Shown piece after piece: positions 11,745-22,378 of a stretch of 64,000 nucleotides of DNA. Position 1 is the stretch's first letter. Each line of letters starts with the position of its first letter. A model generated the notes under the pieces. That model did no database searches and was not told the DNA's origin. It worked only from the letters and a program-made list of their open reading frames with translations. Source of the stretch: Macrolepiota albuminosa. Taxonomy: Eukaryota > Basidiomycota > Agaricomycetes > Agaricales > Agaricaceae. The stretch spans positions 1,462,766 to 1,526,765 of the forward strand of contig JAMWFC010000037.1 in assembly GCA_027475525.1 (NCBI GenBank), read 5' to 3'. Made by a program: the position numbers and the translations under genes.

Positions 11745-12378
11745 CACTAACTAACCGTCTCTTGCCTTTCGTGCTTACGATCCGTTTGACAGACGCGCGG
11801 ATCTCCATGCTACAACTTGACCATCCACCTGACCTTGCCTATTTTTCGAACATATCAATATCCGTACTCGTGAATGCCCCCCTATGGGCTCCTGTTTGAC
11901 TCATGCATTTTCAAACTTAAGCTATCGACAAAATTATGCGTTGCTTTGTATTTGCCTACCACGTTGCAGTACCCGACATGACATGCCAATGTACGATTTT
12001 TAACGATGAGGAATTTATGAATATAGGTTTTTGCACTTCACTGTCGTTTCCAAGTAAATTTCAGAGCATTTGCAAAGGAGTCTTTTTCTTCGATGGCTCG
12101 GAAAATACTTGAGTAGTAAAACTAGACGCTCTGTTGTCATAAAGGTTCTGAACAAATTGCCAACGATGGCTGAAGAAATTGCGAACAATCAGGTGTACTT
12201 CGAGGTGGATGTCCAAGTCAGGTTCAAGCCTTTGTTGGACCGTTCTAGTACGTCAGTGGCAACAGCATGTTAATTATATCCACTGAAACGTGGAAATGGA
12301 TATGCGCTTAATCACCAAGCGTAGTGGACCAAAACGAGCCAACAGAACGAAGCCAGAGTTATTTTCTTGATTCACAAG
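11745..12378 (+). repeat. Segmental tandem duplication, copy B (left part)
   Basis: Second copy of the ~750-bp segment, including a duplicate of the terminal exon (gacagacgcgcggatctcc). It stops at the left end of the TIR element and resumes at 21512-21683. Confidence 0.85.
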
Positions 12379-12406
12379 TTTGGTGCACCTGACCGGACAA
12401 AATTAT
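12379..12406 (+). repeat. Left terminal inverted repeat of the 9.1-kb element
   Basis: Twenty bases are perfectly inverted with 21484-21503; about eight further outer bases match partially. Confidence 0.85.
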
Positions 12407-12588
12407 TTTAATTGAACTTGTTTCTTGTAAAGGCGAATATGTTGATCGTTTCTTGCTCTTACACTTGGTGTTACGTAAGGCTGCCATGCTCTTTGCATTC
12501 AAACTTGGTATTACATAAGATTTGGCTAAATCGCTCTTGGAACAAGTTCGAAAGCTTGACTAAATTTATTTCACGTCATTTCTACTCC

Positions 12589-14371
12589 ATGGCTATTCCT
12601 TCAGACAACATTCAGATTGCTTTCCAAGAGTTGGGACGGGCTGTGGACATGGCACTAAGGACCCAACTGGGAGATGCAGCTCGACTAGGAGAACAGAAGA
12701 GACTCTGCCTGCAGTTCTATGAGAATTTGCACCAAGTGAGTGTTTTGTTCTTTTTCCTATACAACAATACTAATTTCTATGCAGTATACTCGTTTTCTGA
12801 CACCTGAGGATTATCGAATTATTCAACAGAGTCTTGACCGCATGGTAATTGCTCTAGATGAGGCTACAACTTTATCAACAGATTATCCCGATGCTCCAGC
12901 TCCATCGTTGGGCGGTAATACTGCAACCAATGGACAGCCTGGATGCCCACGTATTGATATCAAACCAGATGATCTTGCTCGTCTATCCTCAGGACGTGCT
13001 ACTCATGAGGAAATTGCGACCCTTTATGGATGCAGTGCTCGAACCATTCGTCGTAGACTTATTGAATATGGGCTTTCACAACCTGGTCCGCCTGTATACA
13101 CTCAACATGAACAGCCAGATGGATCAATCCGGCGTCAGTATGCTCCCGGTATTTCAGCAGATTTATCACAACTTTCAGATCAAGAACTCGATGCTGTTAT
13201 ACTTAACATCTATGAGCAATTTCCTTCATTTGGACGGCGTATGATTGATGGCTATTTACTCCATCTTGGTGAACGTGTTCCTCGTCAGCGCATCATTGAC
13301 TCATATCATCGGGTTATTGGCCCTACTACATCAATGTTTGCCCCACGTCGCATTCAACGCCGTGTCTATTCTGTTCCTGGACCAAACTCACTCTGGCATC
13401 ACGATGGTCAACATGGCAAGCACGCCAATCACAGAATCAGTCTTTTATTGACATGAAATATAGGTCTTATCCGTTGGAAAATTGTCATCCATGCTTTTAT
13501 TGATGGGTTTTCTCGACTTTTGCTGGGCATACGTGCACACAACAACAACCGTGCAGAGACTGTTCTCAGGCTGTTTGAGGACATTGCAGAAGTCTTTGGA
13601 TATCCTAGCCGCGTACGTGGTGATCACGGCACAGAAAATCTTTTAGTTGCTGCTAGAATGGAGGAAATTCGGGGACAGAATCGAGGCTCATACATCTGGG
13701 GCAGGTACGCTACATCATCTCTTTGTAAGCTGCTTTTCAACAATTGCATATCTTATAGGAGTGTCCACAACATTCGCATTGAACGATTATGGGTTGATGT
13801 TACCCGTGGTGTTGGCCAGAAGTGGAAGGACTTTTTTCGCTATCTGGAAGTTCACGATGGGCTCAATATTGACAATGATGCACATATCTGGCTCTTGCAT
13901 TTTCTGTTTCTTGACGCCATCAACATCGATCTCGAAGTATGGGCTGATGTTTGGAATCACCATATTCTTGCACGTCGAAATGCGCGTCATCGCTCCCCGA
14001 GAGAGATGTTTGTGTATGGCATGCAAGAAAATGGTTCAAGAGGGCTGTATATTGACGAGGCTATTGATGGCAGTTTAGAGGGCTTTGGCATTGATTGGGG
14101 TGATATTGACATTCCTCAGCTCAGAAATCACCACAATGCTCACAATGTCGATGATGGAGACTCTTCAAATCCTTTCCTTCTTTCTCAACCTGACCACTTG
14201 TCACATGTCGAGGTTCTCGATCCTCGATGTCCCTTCTCTCCTGAGAAACTTGAACTATTTGAATCACGCACTGCCCAACTGCCAATTGTTCACTTACAAG
14301 ATATGCAATCACGACGACTTCTTTGGATAGAGTCACTCTCAATAGCTACAGAGATACTTACTGTTGAATAG
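12589..14371 (+). CDS. Integrase-type (rve-like) transposase, D,D(34)E
   Basis: Exons 12589-12735, 12785-13415, 13464-13704 and 13759-14371 give an uninterrupted 543-residue protein. The second intron is GC-AG (GCAAGC donor); the others are GT-AG. A DNA-binding segment of helix-turn-helix type lies around residues 105-150 ([19 protein letters not shown]). The catalytic core has WHHDGQHG (Asp256), [16 protein letters not shown] (Asp313) and RIERLW (Glu348), a D-x56-D-x34-E spacing typical of the retroviral integrase fold. Such integrase-core proteins are common as dispersed genes in agaricomycetes. Here it sits just inside the left TIR, so it is the probable transposase. No frameshift or stop is visible. 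Confidence 0.88.
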
Positions 14372-14449
14372 ATCATAAAATAGAATGGCTTTTAAATGAG
14401 ATCATCTAAAGTAAGAAGAATCCCATATAAGTCTGTGCAGGAACAACAC

Positions 14450-16420
14450 AAGTAGCAACATACTGAACTTCCCGGTCTTCGCGAGCGGACCCAACAGCAC
14501 CGTTGTCGCGATATAAGCCTCAAGAGGCCCCCCACTGGCATTCAGCGTATTCGCAGAAACATTCTTCAAGTTTCCTTCTAGCGCTGGCACGATCGCCTTT
14601 GCGAAACCTAGTGCCTGATCCTCCCCAAAATCGAGCCCGCAGACGAAGATCGTACCAGCCAGCACACAGAACGCACGACGCACCCCCGGCTTCACGTTAC
14701 CCATTTCCTTCGCGATAAGTGCTGTCGTCTCAGGAGCCACCGTGCCCGACGCGGGATCTTTGAGGAGGAATATTATGTGCGAGGCGAGAGCGCCTGCAAG
14801 GACTGCCGTAGCTCCTTCATGCGTCTCTTTCGCAAGAAGCGGGGTCGTGGTCTGGACGAGGGAGGCAGAGACTAGATGTGCGACCATTGTATACAGTACA
14901 ATACGATGGTCTGGCCCAGTGGTCTTTCCGGTCTTTGGAAGGGCGAGGAGCTCGGTGACTGCGTGCGTAGTAAACTCCGAGGGAGCATTGGCAGGGAGGA
15001 GTGTTTTGAATAGTTCAATGGCGCCCGCGCGGGTCGAGGGGTTGCTGGATTTGGCGCTGTTGAGAGTCTGCGTGAGGATACGACAAAAGACATCCGTGGT
15101 GAGAGGGCGGGCGTAGGCGGAGATGAAACTGGAGATAACTAGTATTCGAGTCAGCGGTTAGTTTTAGATGAAGAGGTGAACTAACGTGGCAAGGAAATAT
15201 CGGGAGATCGTAGCACGGCCTTCTCGATCGTCGGAAGTATCGACTGGAGGAAATCTTGCTCTGACACGAAGTTACTTATAAAATCGCTATACGCGTTCTG
15301 TTTTCGTCAGGATTTTAAGGTGGTTAAAAGGTGTACGTACGGATATGTAGGGCGGAATCACAACTTTTGACATCAAAACGTGGGTCGAGTAAGAAGCAAT
15401 GATTTCGTCCTGATTGGAGTGAATAAACAGTTGTCAAAAGGAAGGAGGACTCCTACTTTTAGTTCTTGAGTAAGTCGCAAGGAGGGTTCAGTATTGACGT
15501 TTTTCAGTCGTACCAGAACACTAACAGAGACGCCGAGCAGTAGCGTCATTTTAAGCGGGGACTGGCTCGACTTCATGATGGCTAACAAAGTGTTGATTAA
15601 TGTCGGTATCTCCTCTCCGGCCTGCTCGAATTGTCAAGATATGCAACGCGAAACACGCGTCCAACTTCTCTTACCGAACGCAGGGCACGTCTAACGCGTA
15701 CCAAAGCACCATGCACCAGTGATTGTTTTGCCTTTGCGGAGGCGTTGATCATATCCAGCAAAGTTGCCATCGATCCCACAAGCACGCGCCAAACGTTCAG
15801 GGACGAAAATTCAGGATTTGTGTTGACACAGGTAGTGTATATTCCACAGGACCAACTCAAAAGTACAAACAGGTCTGAAGACGCGTACGAGCTAGAATGA
15901 AGGGGAGTATAAATTGCGCGATCGTCGGGATCAGGACAGAATCTGGCTCTGACCGAGAACCGCGTTTTAACAAGACGCACAACTTCGTTCGAGAGCCAGC
16001 CGAGGATCTGCTCTGTGACGCCCAGCTTGACTTCGTTCGGCGTGCCGTCTGGTAACCCTCGTAGTTCGTCCCTCCTTATCAACTTCATGCCGACTGCTTC
16101 GACTGCATCTCGCGATGCGTTGTCAGGATATCGTGGGTAAGTCAGTGTTAGTATCTTAAACACGTCCATGATTTGTGATAGAGAAAGGTCTAAAACAATC
16201 TACTCGTCATTCAAGGTTTTGTACAGCAACACACAACGAACCTGCATGTTTCGCCAGCGACAACAGCTCGTCCTGCAAAAACAACACCCTTTCTTTCATC
16301 TTTGTTCTTAATAGAGTATCTTGAGCATATTCTAGTGATCTTTGCCACTCATCTAACACCCGATCTCGTTGCCACAAAAAGCCATTGGTACGTGCACATC
16401 CATGACTGTTGCGGATATCC
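14450..16420 (-). pseudogene. GCN1: Captured 5' fragment of GCN1
   Basis: Several exons on the minus strand read as the N-terminus of Gcn1, the ribosome-associated HEAT-repeat protein that activates the eIF2-alpha kinase Gcn2. Recognisable pieces in order: KERVLFLQDELLSLAKHA (16.3 kb), TYPRYPDNASRDAV and EQILGWLSNEV (16.1-16.0 kb), SDLFVLLSWSCGIYT and ALVRVRRALRS (15.9-15.65 kb), EEIPTLINTLLAIMKSS (15.6 kb), and NVSANTLNASGGPLEAY ending at GPLAKTGKF near 14.46 kb. Junctions I checked keep frame (for example VRLVKT to SYASSD). Only about the first fifth of a ~2600-residue protein is present; homology stops next to the transposase 3' end. It is a truncated gene copy inside the TIR element. Confidence 0.82.
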
Positions 16421-16682
16421 ACGATTGAATCTCTGCCCCGCTCAAAGACCCAGTGGACTTCTCCTGCTTCTTGAGCTTCGCAAAAGTCGCCCTTTTAGAC
16501 AGATTAAACGAGGATGAAGCAGGAATGTGAAGAGAACAGAAGCTAGAGTCAATAATTTTTCGTTCAGTGATTGTGGGAATTCGTCTTATTGACTGTTGGA
16601 GACCTGTTTGTTAAAAGATTTCTTTCCTGAACAGTAACCTCGTGGCTGATCTTATCCCTCACAGTTTGCTTTTGACCTCAAT
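16421..16682. promoter_or_regulatory. Captured divergent promoter between GCN1 and CTK3
   Basis: About 260 bp lie between the head of the GCN1 fragment (minus) and the CTK3 ATG (plus). The head-to-head order implies that a native bidirectional promoter was captured with both gene starts. No TATA box is obvious. Confidence 0.45.
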
Positions 16683-17605
16683 ATGGACCCTTTTGAAGTA
16701 AGGATGAGACGACTGAACGCCTCAGTAAACAGTTCGTACTCTATAATTTTCACTAAAACGTGAGTAGCGCAGGTCTCAACAGTCGATACAAAGAGTAGTC
16801 GGTTTTGCCGTTAAATACTTCCCTGGATGCGGAGAAGATCTATGGGACTGTATTGTTGAAGAGTGTCAGAAGGTATGTTGCTTGATAGCAACCGCAATAC
16901 TAGCCTGACGAATTTCTAGGGCGCAGTCAACTCACGCATAAACATCCTCTATTTCCTCGATAGCCTGTGCGAGACATGTCTCCTCGTCAAAACGCGTGCG
17001 AAGGGTCAAGACAGAGAATCAAACCTCTATGTGAACTTCGTTGCTCGCGACCTGGGCAAAATCGTCGAAAATGTCGTCCCAAAAGGCTGGCAAGGGCTTC
17101 CAAATCTCGTCAGCACGAGACAAGTGAGAGTTTTCTCAAATCTCTATCATGTTCTGAAACTCCTTTCAGATATTACGAAGTTGGCGAAGTCAACGAGTCA
17201 TCAATGGCTGACGACGTCCTCACATGCCTCAACGACCGCCAAACCGCCCTAGATTCAACTTCGCCTGCTTCCTCCTCTCACCACCATCACCATGCACCAC
17301 TTCCATGCAACGAAGTCTTCAAACGCATTGAAGAAGATCAGGAACGACGCAAGCGCCTTCATGAGCGACGCTGGGTGCAACCAATTGCCCACAACCCCTC
17401 TTCATATCAACAACCCCTGCTGGCTTTGTTCACGCCGCTCACGAACACTGGTGACGGGGCACAAGAGTTGACAATTGACGTGGAGTTTGAGAATGAGTAG
17501 GAGATGACAAGCGATTGGAATAAGGACGATGTAGAGGTGGGGGCGATGAAGGAGGCAGGTTTGCGTTTTCTGGCTGAGGGAGAGGGTTCAACGGATCTTT
17601 CGTGA
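16683..17605 (+). pseudogene. CTK3: CTD-kinase gamma subunit (Ctk3) pseudogene
   Basis: The copy begins MDPFEVRM and continues through exons at 16683-16725, ~16781-16871 (IQRVVGFAVKYF, EDLWDCIVEECQK), ~16920-17121 (INILYFLDSLCETC, VNFVARDLGKIVENVVPKG, LPNLVSTRQ) and ~17170 onward (RSWRSQRVI, then EVFKRIEEDQERRKRLHE). Ctk3 is a subunit of the CTDK-I complex that phosphorylates RNA polymerase II. Three lesions are visible: about six codons seem missing after MDPFEVRM, a frameshift from a small deletion at ~17196 follows RVIN, and TAG at 17498-17500 stands where Trp is expected, with the frame then open to 17605. It is a nearly full-length but broken copy. Confidence 0.85.
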
Positions 17606-17748
17606 TGGTGGTAGCCTATGGTATTTATTTTGTACTCTTCGACTATGTAGGCTTTTGGCTATGTTATCCGAGAAAATTTTGTCGCATTACAACTTTTATT
17701 TGAAGCTATCATATAGCAAATTTAAGTACAGTACAATTACTTCTATTT

Positions 17749-20700
17749 CTAAACTGCATTGTAATCTGAACCTAACAACCAGTAGAACCAGTGGTCAAAT
17801 GGAGTCGCCATATGAGTTGGCTGAGCCAAAGACTCTTCATTTAATAACTCTCGAATATCATTAGTTAGTACTACCTCCATGGTCGTAGTGCATACGTGAA
17901 TGACGCAAAGCTAATGAACCATTAATTTTGGAAATGGAAAAGCTTAAATTTTAAAACATACTCCATAATTTCGGCCAGAAAAATGTGATGAAAATGTTTG
18001 AGGGAATTGAAACTAAAAAAAATATCATCAGATTATTGAAGATTATTAAAGAAAGACGCACATATAACTTAGTCAGAGAAGATTGAATATGCGGTGATCC
18101 TGTCATTGCCATTAATAGACGTCGACTTCGGTGCATTAATTCAGCAGGCAAAGGTGGTTCAAAATTAGGAACCGCATCTTCTTGAGGAACACCAAGGCCT
18201 CGTAGAAAGCGCGATACAGATCGTAAAAACATTCCTTCAAAAACTTCAGTTGCAGATGATGTCGATGAAGTTTGATTTTCTGATGTCAAGAGGCTGAGGC
18301 GCATAATAACCTGATCTGGATGGCTGACGAAAGAAGTGGAGTGCATATATGAACAGACGGCAATTGTTGTATGAGCACTGTGAAAAAACTTTAAAAACAT
18401 ATGTCAGAAATCATCAAAACTAAAAACAAAAAAATATTTTAACGATTTTTGTTTTAGAACTAGCAGAAAAGACCATGTCGAAGCCTTGTTGTACAGCAAC
18501 AATAACAGAATGATTCTTGAGATCTTGAGACACATCGGTAGTTCCAAATAATAGTGAATTTCTAAGTTGTTGGCCAATTCGGTCGATAATGGGCTGAGAC
18601 TGAGGGTTGTGCAAAATGTTTTGAATAAATGCAAGCTTAAACTTAGTCAGAAAGAAGATTTTGTTAAAGAAAAAAAGCTTGCACCTCTAAGTTTAAGTGG
18701 TCAATCAGCATAATCATCGGCTCTGCTGTTGTCTTCAAATCCTCGATACGTTGAGGAGGCCATGTTGTTAATCGTTTAAAAGCATTCGGAGACATTTTCG
18801 AAAGAAGTTTTACATCAACAGATGTCTCAAAATTGAGAAGAAGCAAAGGAAGAAGATGTGGCGAAATTGGAAGTGATGAATGTTTTCGTAACAATGACAA
18901 AGCAATCACAAACCCGTATGTTCGAAATAGCATAAAATCATTGTCGGACCAAGGTAAATCCTGAAGTCGGAGAAAAAAGTAGTCTTCTGATACTTGGTAC
19001 CAATGGCGAGAATTTTTCACCATGACTTCTATCATATTAGCAAATGCAGACAGTTCTGGACCTTGTCCAATAGCACGACCGCTAAAAAAATATACAAATA
19101 AGAAGAATTTATTAAACAAATAAAGGCTGACTTACATTTCTATATGTAATACAGAATTAAGTAGGGCGCGCATCGAACAATTTTCAATCGAAACATCAGG
19201 AATAACCGGTGTGGGTTTAGAATGGACGCATGCATGAAGACAAGCAAACAAAGCTTCGCCAGCCTTGATTTCAGTGGAGGCTTTGAGCAAAAACTCGTCC
19301 TCTAAAGCTAGTGGCCCCATAAAGTCTTGATCTCTTTCATCTTCGAATAAAAGATATTGTCCAAAATCGGCATCACCAGTAGAATGAGAAGATGCAGGAG
19401 CGAATGAAAGAGTTATCGGAGAGGAGAGAGCAGAAGACACAGCACTAAAAGATCTAGTGCTAGCGGAAGAGGCTGTAGATGGTGGCGTAAATAAAGCCAG
19501 AGATGAAGCTATGGATGAGAGCGAGGATGTAGATATCGTGGGCGATGCTGTGGGCGATGCTGTAGGCGATGCTGCGGGCAAAGTAGAAGGCGTTGAAATT
19601 GCGGAGAAATGCGTAGATGCAGCAGTAAAAGGAGAGCCAGAATTGACAGATTCCGATGTTGAAATAGCAACAGAACTCGTGGATGCAGCATTTGAAGTAG
19701 AAAAAAGATTGAGAGAAACTGATGTTGAGACAGGAACAGAGTCAACGGATGCTGATGATAATGCAGGATCGATTGAAGCAGAATCTATTATGTTGGTCGA
19801 CAGTAAAGGTTGAGCATGAAAATGATTGATGAGAGACGTGGAACTAGACTCTGAGATGGCTGGCAGACAATTATTGCAGCTCGGTGTAATAGAATCTTCC
19901 AAAAGATCCTTAGTGAGACTGCGGTCCCACAATCGTGTCGCTAAACAAACATGTTTGCCTTGAGTTTGATGAGGCAACAAAGGTCCAACGATTACTTGAT
20001 AAGCTGGCACTGTTAAAACTATATAAGAATAGTAATTATAAATATAAAGAATATCCGCACAAATAAATAAAAGTTTTCGGCTTTTCTGACGACATCCATC
20101 GTTTGTAGAAGGAGGGGTGTACTCTGGAAGACACGAACTAAGCTGTTCTATATCTTGAAAAGTGAGGTCTGACAAAGGCCGACCAGGAATGTGGAGCAAT
20201 GGAGCAGAAGAAGCGCCTCGTCCTGCCTGTCTCGGAAGAAAAAAATTCCATTTGTAGCGTAAGATTTCTTGTATGGCATGAAGAGGCGATGGCATGGGTG
20301 AAATATCATTGTAGGAGAAACCGTATGTGACGAAATGTAACGCAAGTGCTTCATCCATCGAAGGTGCAATGTAATCACTTGGCAACGCATGCGCATCGAA
20401 ATTGAAGCAAAGACATAGATCTCTGGCTTGTTTCATAAAAAACTGAAGCTTGGTAGAAAGCGGGCAGCGAAGATCCTTGAATAAAGCTCCACTTTCGGTC
20501 ATCAGTGTCCCATATAGCTAGAATACCGATGAACAATAAAATTAAATAAAAGATTGTAAAGCCTACCGGTTCAGTATGAATAATAACAACATACGAGTAT
20601 TGAGTGGAAGGATAATTTGAACTATTGTTGGAAGACACTTGTCCACGGCGTGAGGTGGATCGAATAGGCGCTTGAACACTTTGATGCCGAGCCTGACGTG

Positions 20701-21243
20701 ATGTGGAGGGTATCTGAACTCGAAGGGGGTTGGAACTCACACCTGCAGTTCGTGAAGGACCTAGAAGACTCGGGGCTGAACCACGGCGTTGATATGATTG
20801 AACACGCATGTTATTCACTATATAAAAGCATGAGCATATATCAGTATAGTATGCAATGCAGAGAAATGCACCAGAGGCTGTCGTATTTGGATTATTGCCG
20901 ACTGTGGCAGATGCCGTTGGTGGCGTCCACAAAGGTATGTTATTTGTCGACGAGATTACGTGGCGAAAATATGGTTCACCGCAATTACTACACATACTCC
21001 TATAGGTATTACTTTCTGTCTAGAGCAATCAGGGAAGAAATCAGAAGAAAAAACCTAAAAGTAAAAACAACGTACATTAAGAAAAAGCGACGATGAATTT
21101 CCAGGGCAGTGTCGCGGTGGGAGATTTTGATGGGAAGACAAGCTGTGCCCACAAGCACAATCTGTAGGATCGGGAAGAAACGAGGTGCAGCCACACCCAG
21201 CCTCTTTGCAAGGGGGAGGAGGATTTGCTGGGAGGGAGGACAT
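17749..21243 (-). CDS. HECT-type E3 ubiquitin ligase carried by the TIR element
   Basis: The multi-exon gene starts with ATG at 21243-21241. Exon 1 (21243-21076) holds a Cys/His cluster (CKEAGCGCTSF, CACGHSLSSH); exon 2 from 21019 adds CSNCGEPYFRH, together a probable N-terminal zinc-binding module. A long Ser/Thr/Ala-rich linker follows (~19.9-19.4 kb on the map). The C-terminal half looks like a HECT domain: GRAIGQGPELSAFANM, FRTYGFVIALSLLRKH, LLSKMSPNAFKRL, then LRGLGVPQEDAV and RLLMAMTGSPHIQSS. The last exon (17910-17749) begins LCVIHVCTTTMEV; the Cys at 17890-17892 sits where HECT ligases keep the catalytic cysteine, followed by Thr. Several junctions I checked keep frame. One junction near 18.4 kb is unresolved. 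HECT assignment is by pattern, not by search. Confidence 0.7.
19542..19580 (-). repeat. 12-bp minisatellite in the HECT linker
   Basis: About three copies of a ggcgatgctgtg-like unit encode the Ser/Pro/Thr/Ala repeat of the linker. Confidence 0.7.
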
Positions 21244-21419
21244 GGTGGTCGAGGAAAATGGACTGACCGCAACAGTCCAGGGAACACGTCGATGGACAGA
21301 CTTTGAGTAGCGAAAGAAGGCCAAGATCGCAGAAGAAGTTCAACTCGAAGATCATTGATCATCGTTGATGGTAGGTAACTGTCTACATGTACAAAGCCTG
21401 CCAACGAAATCAAGTCATG

Positions 21420-21485
21420 ACGAAGTACATCAGCAAGACACTTGATCAAGATACGAAGTACATCAGCAAGACACTTGATCAAGAT
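21420..21485 (+). repeat. 33-bp subterminal tandem repeat of the TIR element
   Basis: Two adjacent identical 33-bp copies (21420-21452 and 21453-21485) lie just inside the right TIR. Subterminal repeats are often transposase-binding sites. The period differs from the 77-bp duplications, so I regard this one as natural. Confidence 0.8.
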
Positions 21486-21511
21486 AATTTTGTCCGGTCA
21501 GGTCCTTCATA
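21484..21511 (-). repeat. Right terminal inverted repeat of the 9.1-kb element
   Basis: Exact complement of the left inner 20 bp (21484-21503), followed by a partly matching outer 8 bp. Confidence 0.85.
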
Positions 21512-21683
21512 CACAAGCGTGATGGGACCGTTGACGATGAAAGGACATGAACACGGATGATGACATATTTTTGTACCGCACTGTATATTGATTATGTCTG
21601 ATCAATTCAACCTTTGCCTATCAACATGCTCAACTGTCAGCGCTCAGCTTGTGTCGAAATTTCATCTCAGTGTAACAATTTTA
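21512..21683 (+). repeat. Segmental duplication copy B (right part)
   Basis: The sequence resumes the ~750-bp duplicated segment (compare 11602-11744), with two short extra insertions relative to copy A. It starts at the right target-site copy CACAAG. Confidence 0.85.
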
Positions 21684-22378
21684 ATATTGCGAATGTACCA
21701 GTAGCAGGGCTCTGATACATTGTGTTGGAATGTGACGATGTGAAGGGATACCACGCACCATTGTCAGGGCCACGCACTGGCCACAGTTGCGAAGTAGCTT
21801 ATAACGGCACGGACAGCCATGAGTATCCTCAGTTCTGATTAGACACTACTGAAGACTGTTCACTTACGGTGTATTGATATAGGTGTAGACGACGATCTAA
21901 ATACTGCTGCTTTGCTCTAGCTCTAACATATTGATCAATAATGACTATGAAAAAACGACCTCCTCTGTGCTAAATGTCACGACATTTTCTGCATCTTCTG
22001 GCACGAGAAAGCAGCTAACGGAGAAAGTTCTTGATCATCCTTGACGCAGCATGTCGCAAAACAGATGTATTCGTGTACGAATATATAATATCTGGAGTCA
22101 ACAATCGAAGATAATTTGTTAAAGTAATATAAGAAAGAAACAATAAGAACTCACCTGGAGTCATGATTTTGACCCCAGGTGACGACGTGTATTTAAACAA
22201 TCGTACCAGTGAGATATGTGGAGTAGAGTCAGGGGCTTTTCAAGTAGGATGAGTAAGATACACAAAAAGTATTAGAGAAAAACGTGAATCATTGTGAGAC
22301 ATACGACGTTAAGAAGAGTCGGCACATAGCCGGAGTTGTCAGTCAATTTCCTCGACAATCCCAGGACAACTGATGGCG
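21684..22378. other. AT-rich intergenic region
   Basis: Downstream flank of the FunK1 gene and right flank of the duplicated segment. I see no coding motif and no terminal repeats. Confidence 0.5.

Larger units (their letters stand above)
12379..21511. mobile_element. ~9.1-kb TIR DNA transposon with D,D(34)E transposase and HECT ligase
   Basis: The ends are inverted repeats: ACCTGACCGGACAAAATTAT at 12387-12406 recurs as its exact complement at 21484-21503, and the similarity extends imperfectly outward to 28 bp. The flanks share CACAAG (12373-12378 and 21512-21517), the likely target-site duplication, possibly 8 bp with one change. The adjacent segmental copy A shows the same site without the insert (near 11600). 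Cargo in order: transposase (plus), GCN1 5' fragment (minus), CTK3 pseudogene (plus), HECT ligase gene (minus). An intact transposase and matched ends suggest fairly recent movement. I do not recognise it as a named superfamily. Confidence 0.8.

Noticed and set aside
19430..19830. Plus-strand frame of 118 codons over the HECT linker
   Set aside because: Acidic repeat frame is the shadow of the Ser/Thr/Ala-rich minus-strand linker.
21420..21485. 33-bp tandem repeat considered as a seventh assembly duplication
   Set aside because: The period is 33, not 77, and it lies just inside a TIR where subterminal repeats are expected.
12379..21511. Interpretation as a Helitron with captured genes
   Set aside because: The ends are inverted repeats with a target duplication, and the enzyme is D,D,E type; no Rep/helicase is present.
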